A stretch of DNA of 10,557 nt from Legionellaceae bacterium (GCA_947504795.1 CANNJG010000052.1:1-10557), one strand, 5' to 3'. Positions 1 through 7,416 are shown, counted from the first letter of the stretch. The notes: generated from the sequence alone by a model not told the origin. Numbers and translations are program-made.

Positions 1-438
1 AAAGTCAACCGTTTCTTTATCAAGATCCGCCAGTAACGTATGGGTTAATTTAGCCATACGAATCTCAGTGTAACGCATGGCGGCAGGCGAGTCGCCATCA
101 ACCGAACCGAAGTTACCCTGCCCATCAATCAACATGTAGCGCATCGAGAAATTTTGAGCCATACGCACAATCGTATCGTAAACAGCCGTATCGCCATGCG
201 GATGATATTTACCGATCACATCCCCGACAACCCTAGCCGATTTCTTATAAGGTTTAGACCAATCATTGCCTAATTCATTCATCGCATATAAAACACGACG
301 ATGCACCGGCTTTAGGCCATCCCGCACATCGGGTAACGCACGTCCCACAATAACGCTCATCGCGTAATCAAGATAAGATTGCTTTAATTCGTCTTCAATA
401 TTGACTGGGGTAATTTCTTTCGCAGAATAAACCATCAT
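1..438 (-). CDS. gyrA: DNA gyrase subunit A, N-terminal 146 residues (cut by window edge)
   Basis: Breakage-reunion subunit of gyrase, which introduces negative supercoils into DNA in an ATP-dependent A2B2 complex with GyrB. The visible part aligns almost residue for residue with the start of E. coli GyrA: an EITPVNIEDELKQSYLDYAM-like start, then RALPDVRDGLKPVHRRVLYA, KYHPHGDTAVYDTIVRMAQ and AAMRYTEIR with the catalytic tyrosine (Y123). Two adjacent ATG codons (438-436 and 435-433) could start the protein. The second gives exact E. coli numbering (T83, D87, Y122), and an AAGG lies upstream. Threonine at position 83 is a common wild-type state and D87 is intact, so no classical quinolone-resistance change is visible. 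The gene is divergent from gltA. The C-terminal part lies outside the window. Confidence 0.97.
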   Translation of the reverse strand, partial: MMVYSAKEITPVNIEDELKQSYLDYAMSVIVGRALPDVRDGLKPVHRRVLYAMNELGNDWSKPYKKSARVVGDVIGKYHPHGDTAVYDTIVRMAQNFSMRYMLIDGQGNFGSVDGDSPAAMRYTEIRMAKLTHTLLADLDKETVDF

Positions 439-465
439 GTAACAACCTTTGAAATAATTTCCAAA

Positions 466-474
466 AGTTTAACA
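466..474 (-). promoter_or_regulatory. possible extended -10 promoter of gyrA
   Basis: On the minus strand a TGTTAAACT lies about 28 bases before the gyrA start, matching an extended -10 (TG, one base, then TAAACT). I see no good -35 at the usual distance, so this is weak. It lies in the 149-base divergent spacer shared with gltA. Confidence 0.3.
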
Positions 475-528
475 TAATCAGATTAACGAAAACAGAAAAA
501 CTCTTAATTCACCGAGGCCGTAATTAAA

Positions 529-557
529 TTGACTCTTAAAGATCGATTGCATATAGT
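529..557 (+). promoter_or_regulatory. sigma-70 promoter of gltA
   Basis: TTGACT (529-534) and TATAGT (552-557) are separated by exactly 17 bases. This is a near-consensus housekeeping promoter and predicts a start of transcription near 564, giving a leader of about 24 bases. An AGGA (577-580) then lies 7 bases before the gltA ATG. Confidence 0.75.
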
Positions 558-587
558 TGAGCTTTAGTAACAAGACAGGATAGGCTT

Positions 588-1871
588 ATGACAATCACCT
601 CACATAAATCCGCAAAGTTGTCTCTAGAAGGGCCAGAGTCAATTGAATTGCCAATCTATCAACCAACGCTAGGAACTGACGTCATAGACATTGGTAAATT
701 AGCGGAACATAACTATTTCACTTACGATCCAGGCTTCATGTCCACCGCCGCTTGTGAATCTAAAATCACCTTCATCGATGGCGATAAAGGCATTCTACTT
801 TATCGTGGTTACCCAATAGAACAATTAGCCAAGAAAAAGAGTTTTTTAGACGTCTGCTATCTTTTGCTAAATGGGGAATTACCGTCCACTACGGAACAAA
901 CGTCTTTTACAAACCTGGTGAACAACCACACCATGGTCCACCAACAAATGTACCAATTTCTCAATGGATTTCGACGCGATGCTCATCCTATGGCTATTAT
1001 GGTAGGCATTGTAGGCGCCCTCTCTGCGTTTTATCATGAATCTATGGATCTGACGAACCAAAATGATCGATATACATCAGCCATTCGCTTGATTGCTAAA
1101 ATGCCCACTTTAGCTGCCATGAGCTACAAATACTCGATAGGTATGCCGTATATGTATCCACAGAATAAAATGTCTTATGCAGAGAATTTTTTGCACATGA
1201 TGTACGGCGTCCCATCAGAAAACACCATTCCAAACCCTGTCCTCGTCAAAGCAATGGATACTATTTTTACCTTGCATGCCGATCATGAACAAAATGCTTC
1301 AACATCAACGGTCCGATTAGCCGGATCGACCGGAGCAAACCCGTTTGCTTGCATTTCTGCCGGCATTGGTGCGTTATGGGGACCTGCGCATGGAGGGGCA
1401 AATGAAGCGTGCTTAAATATGCTCAAAGAAATTGGTGATATCAGTAAGATTGACCATTATCTCAAACGTGCCAAGGATAAATCAGACTCTTTCCGTTTAA
1501 TGGGCTTTGGACATCGTGTCTATAAAAGTTACGACCCCCGCGCAAAAGTGATGCGTGAAACCTGTCACGAAGTTTTAAACGCCGTTGGTGCTAAAGATGA
1601 ACCATTATTCAAACTTGCGATGGAACTTGAGCGCATCGCCTTAGAAGACGAGTATTTCGTGGAGAAAAAACTCTATCCAAATGTCGACTTCTATTCGGGA
1701 CTCACGTTGAGTGCCATAGGGATCCCGACGAATATGTTTACGGTTATTTTTGCATTAGCAAGAACTGTGGGTTGGATGTCTCATTGGATGGAAATGATGT
1801 CTGGGCCCTATAAGCTGGGTAGACCAAGACAATACTACACCGGTGAAAAACAACGCGACGTTATCGTGTAG
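588..1871 (+). CDS. gltA: citrate synthase, type II (hexameric, Gram-negative type)
   Basis: Condenses acetyl-CoA with oxaloacetate to citrate, the entry step of the TCA cycle, in the cytoplasm. At 427 residues it has the length of E. coli GltA and is complete. The N-terminal domain typical of the type II enzyme is present (FTYDPGFMSTAACESKITFI, residues 44-63). The catalytic residues are visible: H268 in GPAHGGANEA, H309 in MGFGHRVYKSYDPRAKVM and D367 in NVDFYSG. The C-terminus has the usual RPRQYYTG motif before a short polar tail. The ATG is preceded by AGGA at 7-base spacing and by a strong promoter, so the gene is probably monocistronic. It is divergent from gyrA and converges on the ankyrin gene. 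In bacteria that live on amino acids, this enzyme links acetyl-CoA from serine or pyruvate to the TCA cycle (inference). Confidence 0.97.
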   Translation: MTITSHKSAKLSLEGPESIELPIYQPTLGTDVIDIGKLAEHNYFTYDPGFMSTAACESKITFIDGDKGILLYRGYPIEQLAKKKSFLDVCYLLLNGELPSTTEQTSFTNLVNNHTMVHQQMYQFLNGFRRDAHPMAIMVGIVGALSAFYHESMDLTNQNDRYTSAIRLIAKMPTLAAMSYKYSIGMPYMYPQNKMSYAENFLHMMYGVPSENTIPNPVLVKAMDTIFTLHADHEQNASTSTVRLAGSTGANPFACISAGIGALWGPAHGGANEACLNMLKEIGDISKIDHYLKRAKDKSDSFRLMGFGHRVYKSYDPRAKVMRETCHEVLNAVGAKDEPLFKLAMELERIALEDEYFVEKKLYPNVDFYSGLTLSAIGIPTNMFTVIFALARTVGWMSHWMEMMSGPYKLGRPRQYYTGEKQRDVIV

Positions 1872-1877
1872 CCTTTC

Positions 1878-1897
1878 CCCGCCAACGCGTTGGCGGG
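1878..1897. terminator. perfect 20-bp palindrome after gltA (possible hairpin terminator)
   Basis: CCCGCCAACGCGTTGGCGGG is a perfect inverted repeat that begins 7 bases after the gltA stop codon. As RNA it would form a GC-rich stem of 8 bp with a 4-base loop. No run of T follows on either strand, so it is not a textbook intrinsic terminator. It may instead protect the 3' end or work with Rho. Because it is symmetric it could serve both gltA and the converging ankyrin transcript. Confidence 0.5.
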
Positions 1898-1925
1898 ATA
1901 CAGCACACTCATCGCGAAACGACAT

Positions 1926-1947
1926 TGAGCCGGTTGTATTCGGCTCA
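1926..1947. repeat. short inverted repeat in the gltA/ankyrin convergent spacer
   Basis: TGAGCCG (1926-1932) and CGGCTCA (1941-1947) form a 7-bp stem with an 8-base loop. The next T run in the plus direction (1981-1986) is more than 30 bases away, so a terminator role is only possible. It is a second stem in the 142-base spacer between two converging genes; the rest of that spacer shows nothing recognisable. Confidence 0.35.
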
Positions 1948-2013
1948 CCATCACCCTATTACTCACTGATTCTGACCTAATTTTTTAAAACCATACTAGC
2001 TAAGGTCGGTAAT

Positions 2014-2994
2014 TCAGGCGGTCCCATTCGAGTGCACATTAACCGCCAGTGGTAAGTGAATACCATGAGCAGCCAAAACTTCTTGGGCGTCATGATTGCC
2101 AGCCTCGTTTGCAAGAATTGTCGCTGTATTTCCTTCTGTGTCGCAGATATTCAAATCATCGGTAACCTCACAACATAATTCCATTATTTCTTTGCTACCG
2201 TAGAGCGCAGCGTAATGGATAGCAACTCTATATTTAGAGTCAGCCAATGCAGCGACATTAGGAATAGACAACAAGGATTTTACACAGTTTATTTGGTTGT
2301 TTAAAATAGCAGCGTGGATGGGGTAATGACCGTAATTGTTAAAGATGAAAGCGCCCTCCGGATAGGAATCGAGGACATCACGAATGAGCTGATCATAGCC
2401 ATGACAAGCCAAGCTATGCAGAACCGTATCCCCTTCATAATTTTTATAGGCCAGTGTACTCGGGTTACTTTGCCATAATTTTCTGAAAATACTGTCTTTA
2501 TTTGTTTTTAATTGCTCTGAATGCGATAAAGGGATGGCCAATGCGGCATGGATGGGTAACTCCGCAAATTTATTTTTTTTGGTGAGATCCGCACCTTTAG
2601 CCAACAACACTGCCACGGTATGAACATGCCCACCCTGTGCTGCTAAATGCAATGGCGTCATATCTGATGCATTACCTTGATTTAACTGATGTTCTGAAAT
2701 AGGCGTCGACGATTCAATAAAGCGATCAAAACCTCGATAAGCAGCATATTGAATAGGCGTCAAATTATCCAACTCTGCCTTTATCTCCGTTGGATTAAGT
2801 TGCGCAGACGGTATAAACTGATCCAAAAACGCCTGAGCCAGCTCGACGTAACGTGAATAGGATGCCTCTCCTGTGTAATGAATGTCACGTGAGAGATGTT
2901 CATTACACCACGCTTTCAAAGCATTTAATCGCATGGTGTCGTTAAGCAAATCAATTTGTAATTCTTGAATCAATTGTTCAAATGTCATATTCAT
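2014..2994 (-). CDS. ankyrin-repeat protein, candidate secreted effector
   Basis: A 326-residue protein with about six or seven ankyrin repeats and no signal peptide or membrane segment. The first 75 residues form a helical, non-repeat cap. Repeats follow near residues 78-110 (LTPIQYAAYRG), 112-138 (MTPLHLAAQGGHVHTVAVLL, the best match), 146-180 (LPIHAAL), 189-215 (TVLHSLACHGY), 224-250 (YPIHAAILNNQ), 257-285 (VAIHYAALYGS) and a degenerate last one at 288-311. Ankyrin arrays bind proteins; no enzymatic motif is visible. The ATG at 2994 has GAGG upstream at suitable spacing. The gene lies 26 bases after the kinase-like gene on the same strand, so the two are probably co-transcribed. Ankyrin proteins are a major class of Dot/Icm-translocated proteins in Legionella and Coxiella; an effector role here is inference. 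I cannot assign it to a named Ank family. Confidence 0.85.
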   Translation of the reverse strand: MNMTFEQLIQELQIDLLNDTMRLNALKAWCNEHLSRDIHYTGEASYSRYVELAQAFLDQFIPSAQLNPTEIKAELDNLTPIQYAAYRGFDRFIESSTPISEHQLNQGNASDMTPLHLAAQGGHVHTVAVLLAKGADLTKKNKFAELPIHAALAIPLSHSEQLKTNKDSIFRKLWQSNPSTLAYKNYEGDTVLHSLACHGYDQLIRDVLDSYPEGAFIFNNYGHYPIHAAILNNQINCVKSLLSIPNVAALADSKYRVAIHYAALYGSKEIMELCCEVTDDLNICDTEGNTATILANEAGNHDAQEVLAAHGIHLPLAVNVHSNGTA

Positions 2995-3020
2995 GAGTGG
3001 CCTCGTTAAATTTACTTATG

Positions 3021-4907
3021 CTAAATAGATGGAGAGCGGGGATCGACTTTTTCTATATTCGGCTTGTCCTCATCTTTTTTTATTGCCTCATATCTGTCTT
3101 TATATTTTTTAAAAATAGTATTCGATAACAGTGAGCGGGGCGCAAAATTGCCAAGAATAGTTCGCCAAGTTCCTAAAGCCGAGTGTAAATTTTGAATTTT
3201 TTCGGATGATGTATTGTCGGTCAGCATGTTGACTCGTTCCATCACAGGAATGTTGTATACAGCCTTCTCAATAGCGGCAGCCTTTTTGTTGCCACCCCAT
3301 TTCCAATTAGAATTGCCTATGAGCACTTTGGTAGCTTCCACGAATTTAGTTGTTATCGGTTGTTGTTTTTTAACCCTATCAATTATTTTCTCTAGTCTCA
3401 CCAAATCGTGTGAATTCGCTCTGTCTATGGCGTCATTCATCTTTGTTAAGAACGCCTGCATTTCATTATCGTTAGGGTGACTTTGTATCCCAAGTAAAGT
3501 TTTTTTGCAATTGGCTTTTCTAGTATCAACAACGGATTCCTTATTCATGACAGGGACAGGTGCCAAATTCGTGGCTAACGTCTTTAATTGTTTAACCGCA
3601 TCTGCAACGGCGATTCGTTGTTGTGGGTCACTGACAATCATCATCGCAATTAATTTTTTGAGCTCCGGGCCCACTCCTGTCTTAAAGATAAACGAGTCAA
3701 AATTAAGACTTGATGCATCCTGTTTTTTATCTAAATATTGCGTATTGCATTGCGTTAAATATTGATATAGATTTTTTCCGAGTATAAAACTATGCATTTG
3801 ATCAACATTAAATCGTTCTTTATTGATTTCAGGTGGACTATAGTGTGGCGTGATAACGAGATGCGGTGAAGAGCCATAAATCCACTTATTTTTTTGATAC
3901 GTACTGCTAAAATCAAAAAATCCCTTGTCTGAAAAAACCAACGCTTTGGTATCAGAAAGAACGAGTTTTCCTTGGGAGTCCAGTAACCAATTCGAATTTT
4001 TTGCATCGGGAAATAGAATATTTTCCTTGTTGATTTTGGATAATATCGAACCCATCTGGCTATATATGTCCAATGCGCCCTTTAGCCTATCTTTAGTGTT
4101 TGCGGATCTTTTGGAATGTGCTTCCGGCGTACCTCCAGGACAGACAGAGGTAATGAGAAGCGTATTCGTTATCCCATCAAATGTCAATGAGCGCACTGCT
4201 TCGATGGGCGTTACTATCTCTGCAAGGGAGCTGTTACGGAGATACGTATCCATCTCGCGAGCCCCTCCTAAGCGATTATCCACTCGCACGGCAAATGCAT
4301 AGGGGTTTGGCGTGATACGTGATGTCAAGGCATAATTTTTAGAATTACCCCCACCCAGGTACTTGTTTTCGTGGGCATTAATTATTTGATTGTACTCTGG
4401 ATTTGACGTTTTAAATAATTCTAAAAATTTCACATTATCATAAGAGGATCCATCAGAAAGAATAGCAAGCATCCTTCTGCCATCCTCAGGATCCATGTTT
4501 GCAAGCATCCTAGCAAAAGGATTGATGGGGGCTAATACGGATCGTGGATGCAAGGGATGATTTTCGGCTAATGACTGTTCATGCATCGAAATGTTGAACT
4601 CAGCGAATTGTTTCTTAAGGTCCTCGAATAATTTATTCTCAATTTCATTTGTAAATGCCGGGATGATGATATCTTGAGGATATTCATCTTCTAACTTTTT
4701 ACGTAAATCATTAATTTCGTATAATTTTACAAGTTTATCTTGTGATGTTATCGGTAAGCGATTGCATAGACTAATTAGAGCGTTAATGTCTTCAATTCGC
4801 CTATTGGCATGCATTGAAAAATCACGATTTAATATTTGAGCGAATGTTGAGTTTAATGAAACTGATAGAACAGGGAGTGACTCTATTTTTCGCATATCGG
4901 CGGCCAT
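3021..4907 (-). CDS. atypical Ser/Thr protein-kinase-like protein, candidate secreted effector
   Basis: A 628-residue soluble protein with a protein-kinase fold at about residues 180-445. Visible in order: a P-loop LGGGNSKNYAL (184-194); beta-3 strand FAVRV with R208 where lysine is usual; an alpha-C glutamate E218 (REMDTYL); a hinge LLITSVCPGGTPE (250-262); a catalytic loop PDAKNSNWLL with D301, K303 and N306; DTK in place of DFG (D319); SPPE (357-360) in place of APE; the alpha-F aspartate D369 in VDQMHSFILGKNLYQYL; and R431 in DPQQR. Catalytic D301, N306 and D319 are all kept, so activity is plausible. K190 sits at the third P-loop glycine, as in WNK kinases. Residues 1-180 and 460-628 are of unknown function. 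The C-terminal part contains GGNKKAAAIEKAVYNIPVMERVN and ends in a polar, charged tail, as Dot/Icm signals often do. The start has GAGGG 5 bases upstream. The gene is probably the first of an operon with the ankyrin gene. Effector status is inference. Confidence 0.8.
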   Translation of the reverse strand: MAADMRKIESLPVLSVSLNSTFAQILNRDFSMHANRRIEDINALISLCNRLPITSQDKLVKLYEINDLRKKLEDEYPQDIIIPAFTNEIENKLFEDLKKQFAEFNISMHEQSLAENHPLHPRSVLAPINPFARMLANMDPEDGRRMLAILSDGSSYDNVKFLELFKTSNPEYNQIINAHENKYLGGGNSKNYALTSRITPNPYAFAVRVDNRLGGAREMDTYLRNSSLAEIVTPIEAVRSLTFDGITNTLLITSVCPGGTPEAHSKRSANTKDRLKGALDIYSQMGSILSKINKENILFPDAKNSNWLLDSQGKLVLSDTKALVFSDKGFFDFSSTYQKNKWIYGSSPHLVITPHYSPPEINKERFNVDQMHSFILGKNLYQYLTQCNTQYLDKKQDASSLNFDSFIFKTGVGPELKKLIAMMIVSDPQQRIAVADAVKQLKTLATNLAPVPVMNKESVVDTRKANCKKTLLGIQSHPNDNEMQAFLTKMNDAIDRANSHDLVRLEKIIDRVKKQQPITTKFVEATKVLIGNSNWKWGGNKKAAAIEKAVYNIPVMERVNMLTDNTSSEKIQNLHSALGTWRTILGNFAPRSLLSNTIFKKYKDRYEAIKKDEDKPNIEKVDPRSPSI

Positions 4908-4936
4908 GAAGTCCCTCTAATTGCCCCATTAGTTTA

Positions 4937-4964
4937 AATATAGAATATATATGAATTAATTCAA
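4937..4964 (-). promoter_or_regulatory. promoter candidate for the kinase-ankyrin pair, with overlapping palindrome
   Basis: On the minus strand TTGAAT (4964-4959), a 16-base spacer and TATATT (4942-4937) fit a sigma-70 promoter, predicting a leader of about 20-25 bases before the kinase start. A perfect 12-bp palindrome, TGAATTAATTCA (4952-4963), overlaps the -35 and could be an operator, although AT-rich palindromes also arise by chance. The element lies just after the priC stop codon, which suggests that the accessory pair has expression of its own and is not fed only by the upstream operon. Confidence 0.5.
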
Positions 4965-4974
4965 GATAGGGAGA

Positions 4975-5481
4975 TTACTTTGGATGACGTTCACACAATC
5001 CATTAAGTTCTCGTTCAAGCTCACCCAACTCAGCACGAAGCGCCAAGGCTATCTGGGTATCATTGGATACATCGAGCGCGGCGATTCTTGCTACAAGTGC
5101 AGATTTTTGAAGTAACAGCCTAGTTTGCGTGGCATTGAGTTCGGATAACCACTGCTCACGCGTACTCATGGTTGTGAGTAACGACGCTTGCGAAGCGGAG
5201 GATTTCATCTTAGATCCACGAACGCGGCACAGGTGAACTAATACCGCAATTTTTTGATGAATGTGTTTCACTACATAGTCAACAACACTAGCCCCAGGCG
5301 CTTGTTGTATTACCTCGATATCACGGCGAATGCTCGCAATACAAGCATCAAAGGACGTTGCATTCTGAAATAATCCTTTCGGTAATCCATGCGTCGGAAA
5401 ATACTCAAACTTAGCCAATTGGCGCTCAAGCTCTGGTAAACGGCTCTCTAATCGCGCTAACCAATCAACCCATGCGTCCAC
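4975..5481 (-). CDS. priC: primosomal replication protein N'' (PriC family)
   Basis: PriC acts in restart of stalled replication forks: with SSB it reloads the DnaB helicase at forks by a route independent of PriA. This 168-residue protein has the family length and its all-helical, charged build. The N-terminal half carries LESRLPELERQL followed by LFQNATSFDACIASIRRDI, matching the family's LF...f..cl.e pattern. A middle segment VVDYVVKHIHQKIAVLVHL and a heptad-rich C-terminal half (residues 108-165) follow. There are no enzymatic motifs, as expected. The start is a GTG at 5481 that overlaps the 3' end of the permease gene by 17 bases, with no strong ribosome site, so translation is probably coupled. 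It is the last gene of the leftward run. PriC diverges fast, so the assignment rests on pattern and length. Confidence 0.72.
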   Translation of the reverse strand: MDAWVDWLARLESRLPELERQLAKFEYFPTHGLPKGLFQNATSFDACIASIRRDIEVIQQAPGASVVDYVVKHIHQKIAVLVHLCRVRGSKMKSSASQASLLTTMSTREQWLSELNATQTRLLLQKSALVARIAALDVSNDTQIALALRAELGELERELNGLCERHPK

Positions 5482-6859
5482 GTCGATTCATCCACGCATA
5501 ACTCAAAAAAGGCGGGGCACACATCAACATTAACCCCGTCCCTAACGCCATCACATAATGAGAAATATTACCCACATCAATATCATTCGGTGGCATAAAA
5601 CTCACAACAAATGTCACGGCAACTCCTACTATCCCTGCACCACAGATCCCTATGACGCCGCCAATCCCTCCAGGAATACGAAATGAGGCGGAATGTTTGG
5701 GGTGACGACATCGTAACACGATGGCCGCTAAGAGCATGAGCCCGTACATAACCATGTATAACTGCGCCGCCAATGCGGTCAAATACCAGTAGGAACCATT
5801 CACACTTGGCATAAAAATAAATAAAAAGGACAACACCGTGACAATCAAAGCTTGCGTCACTAACAATGTCACCGGCGCGCCTTGTTTATTTTTTTTAAGA
5901 AAAAATGCAGGTAAATTATGATCTTTCCCCGCCACCATTAACCCGGCTGTGGGTGCAATAATCCAATTATTGACCCCCCCTAGCCCGCCTAAAACCAACA
6001 TGATGGCTACCAAGGGCATTAACCATGGCGTATGATAATGTTTAAAAAACGCATCAAAAGATTGCATAATCCCCGCAACTAAACTAATTTCGCTTTTTGG
6101 AAGGACCACGGCTATTGCTAACGAACCCAGCAATAACGTCAACACAATAATCACCACCGAATAAGACAACGCTCGCGGGAAAGCATGTTGAGGATTATCA
6201 ACTTCATCCGCATGAACGGTCGCAATTTCAATCCCGCAAAAAGACAGCATAATTGCAGTCAAGGATACCCACATCCCGTTCAAACCCCAATCTGGGATAA
6301 TGTTCGCCCAATCAAATCGAATCTGCACTGGATTATCCCCCATTATCCAAGCACCGCCAAACGCAATAATCATCGCCATCGGGATGAGCAATCCAGAAAT
6401 GGTACAAATATTAGCAAACAGTGCCGATGATTGAATGCCGCGTAAATTCACCCAAGTACCCCCCCAGAAACAGGCCACAATGACGGCCCACAAAAAATAA
6501 GGGTTTGCAGCAAGGGTTGGATGAATTAAATACCCAATCGTGCCCGCAACAAACGCTAAAATGGTCGGATACCATATGACGTTTTCGATCCATTGCAGCC
6601 ATATTGCAAAAAAACCTATGCGTTGCCCAAACGCCTCTTTGACCCAGACATAAACTCCGCCCTGTTTCGGCCATCCCGAAGCTAATTCAGCAGACGCCAA
6701 CGCAGTGGGTACCAAAAAAAACAGCGCGGCCAATATAAATAAAACAATCAAATGACTACCAAATAATGCAGTTGCAGGAAGATTACGCAAACTATCCACC
6801 GACCCTACAGTTATCATCACTAAACTAAAAATAGATAATACAAATCGTTTTTTTCTCAT
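5465..6859 (-). CDS. APC-superfamily amino-acid antiporter/permease (GadC-like)
   Basis: An inner-membrane transporter of 464 residues with about 12 hydrophobic segments (roughly 6-22, 35-57, 82-110, 121-134, 148-172, 196-213, 233-253, 280-304, 330-350, 357-382, 397-420, 434-454). The opening MITVGSVDSLRNLPATALFG and the motif SGWPKQGGVYVWVKEAFG (61-78) followed by IGFFAIWLQWIENVIWYPTI (81-100) are typical of the glutamate/GABA antiporter branch of the APC superfamily. GIEIATVHADEVDNPQHAFPRA (209-230) is the usual conserved loop after segment 6. The substrate cannot be read from sequence; an amino-acid exchange role is likely, and such carriers are numerous in amino-acid-dependent intracellular bacteria. 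The ATG lies 8 bases after the tsaC stop, preceded by an AGGG, so the two are co-transcribed. The 3' end overlaps priC by 17 bases. Confidence 0.9.
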   Translation of the reverse strand: MRKKRFVLSIFSLVMITVGSVDSLRNLPATALFGSHLIVLFILAALFFLVPTALASAELASGWPKQGGVYVWVKEAFGQRIGFFAIWLQWIENVIWYPTILAFVAGTIGYLIHPTLAANPYFLWAVIVACFWGGTWVNLRGIQSSALFANICTISGLLIPMAMIIAFGGAWIMGDNPVQIRFDWANIIPDWGLNGMWVSLTAIMLSFCGIEIATVHADEVDNPQHAFPRALSYSVVIIVLTLLLGSLAIAVVLPKSEISLVAGIMQSFDAFFKHYHTPWLMPLVAIMLVLGGLGGVNNWIIAPTAGLMVAGKDHNLPAFFLKKNKQGAPVTLLVTQALIVTVLSFLFIFMPSVNGSYWYLTALAAQLYMVMYGLMLLAAIVLRCRHPKHSASFRIPGGIGGVIGICGAGIVGVAVTFVVSFMPPNDIDVGNISHYVMALGTGLMLMCAPPFLSYAWMNRRGRMG

Positions 6860-6867
6860 GCCCTATC

Positions 6868-7416
6868 TCAACGGAGGCGTTTACCAGTTAATACGTCATA
6901 GATGGCCGAAGGTTGGGATTCCTTACCTAACTCACCCACCACGACACCATCTAACCCTTCAGGAAATAATTGCTCTAATGCTGATAACGAGCGTGCCGGT
7001 TCTTGCCCCTGTGGATTCGCAGATGTGGATACAACAGGCCCTATTTCGCAGAGTTGCCGCGCCACAGGATGCGCCGTCATACGAATCGCAATGTTGTTAT
7101 TATCCCCACATAACCAAGGTGGAATGCTAGCCGACTTTGGAAAAATCCAAGTCGTTGGCCCAGGCCAAGTCTCCGTCACACTCTCCAATTTTCTCAGAGG
7201 AAAATCCCCAACCAAAGCAAAGAGTTGTGGCCATTCTGCGATCAAAACAATAAGTCCTTTCGAGACTTTTCGGCCTTTTAAACTCAAAATTCTTGCAACT
7301 GCTTGCTGATTAAAAGGATCACACCCTAGACCATACACGGCTTCGGTTGGATACGCTAAAACCTGGCCTAAACGGAATGCTTCTAGTGCGTGTGACGCAT
7401 GCAATTGAGTCAGCAT
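6868..7416 (-). CDS. tsaC: threonylcarbamoyl-AMP synthase (TsaC, short form of the Sua5/YciO/YrdC family)
   Basis: Makes threonylcarbamoyl-AMP from threonine, bicarbonate and ATP, the first step of the t6A modification at position 37 of tRNAs that read ANN codons. The 182-residue length fits TsaC (one YrdC domain, without the Sua5 extension). Visible family motifs are AYPTEAVYGLGCDP (21-34), KGRKVSKGLIVLI (48-60), WPGPTTWIFP (84-93), IAIRMTAHPV (109-118) and VSTSANPQG (129-137), and the C-terminal PSAIYDVLTG matches E. coli TsaC. I chose the ATG at 7416, which overlaps the ppiB stop as TGATG. A GTG one codon earlier (7419) is also possible. There is no clear ribosome site, so translation probably depends on coupling to ppiB. 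Confidence 0.93.
   Translation of the reverse strand: MLTQLHASHALEAFRLGQVLAYPTEAVYGLGCDPFNQQAVARILSLKGRKVSKGLIVLIAEWPQLFALVGDFPLRKLESVTETWPGPTTWIFPKSASIPPWLCGDNNNIAIRMTAHPVARQLCEIGPVVSTSANPQGQEPARSLSALEQLFPEGLDGVVVGELGKESQPSAIYDVLTGKRLR

Noticed and set aside
172..204. Threonine at GyrA position 83 as a quinolone-resistance change
   Set aside because: Threonine is the normal residue here in several gammaproteobacteria, and D87 is unchanged, so the sequence alone does not indicate resistance.
3925..4302. 125-codon open frame on the plus strand opposite the kinase-like gene
   Set aside because: Its complement encodes the well-supported kinase motifs (hinge, catalytic loop). The translated protein shows no recognisable family pattern, and no convincing ribosome site was seen.
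3021..4907. The kinase-like protein as a dead pseudokinase
   Set aside because: The beta-3 lysine is replaced, but the catalytic-loop aspartate and asparagine, the metal-binding aspartate (D319) and the alpha-C glutamate are all present, and K190 could replace the missing lysine.
6902..7309. 135-codon open frame on the plus strand opposite tsaC
   Set aside because: The minus strand here encodes clear TsaC motifs. The plus-strand product is low-complexity, without a family pattern, and has no promoter of its own.
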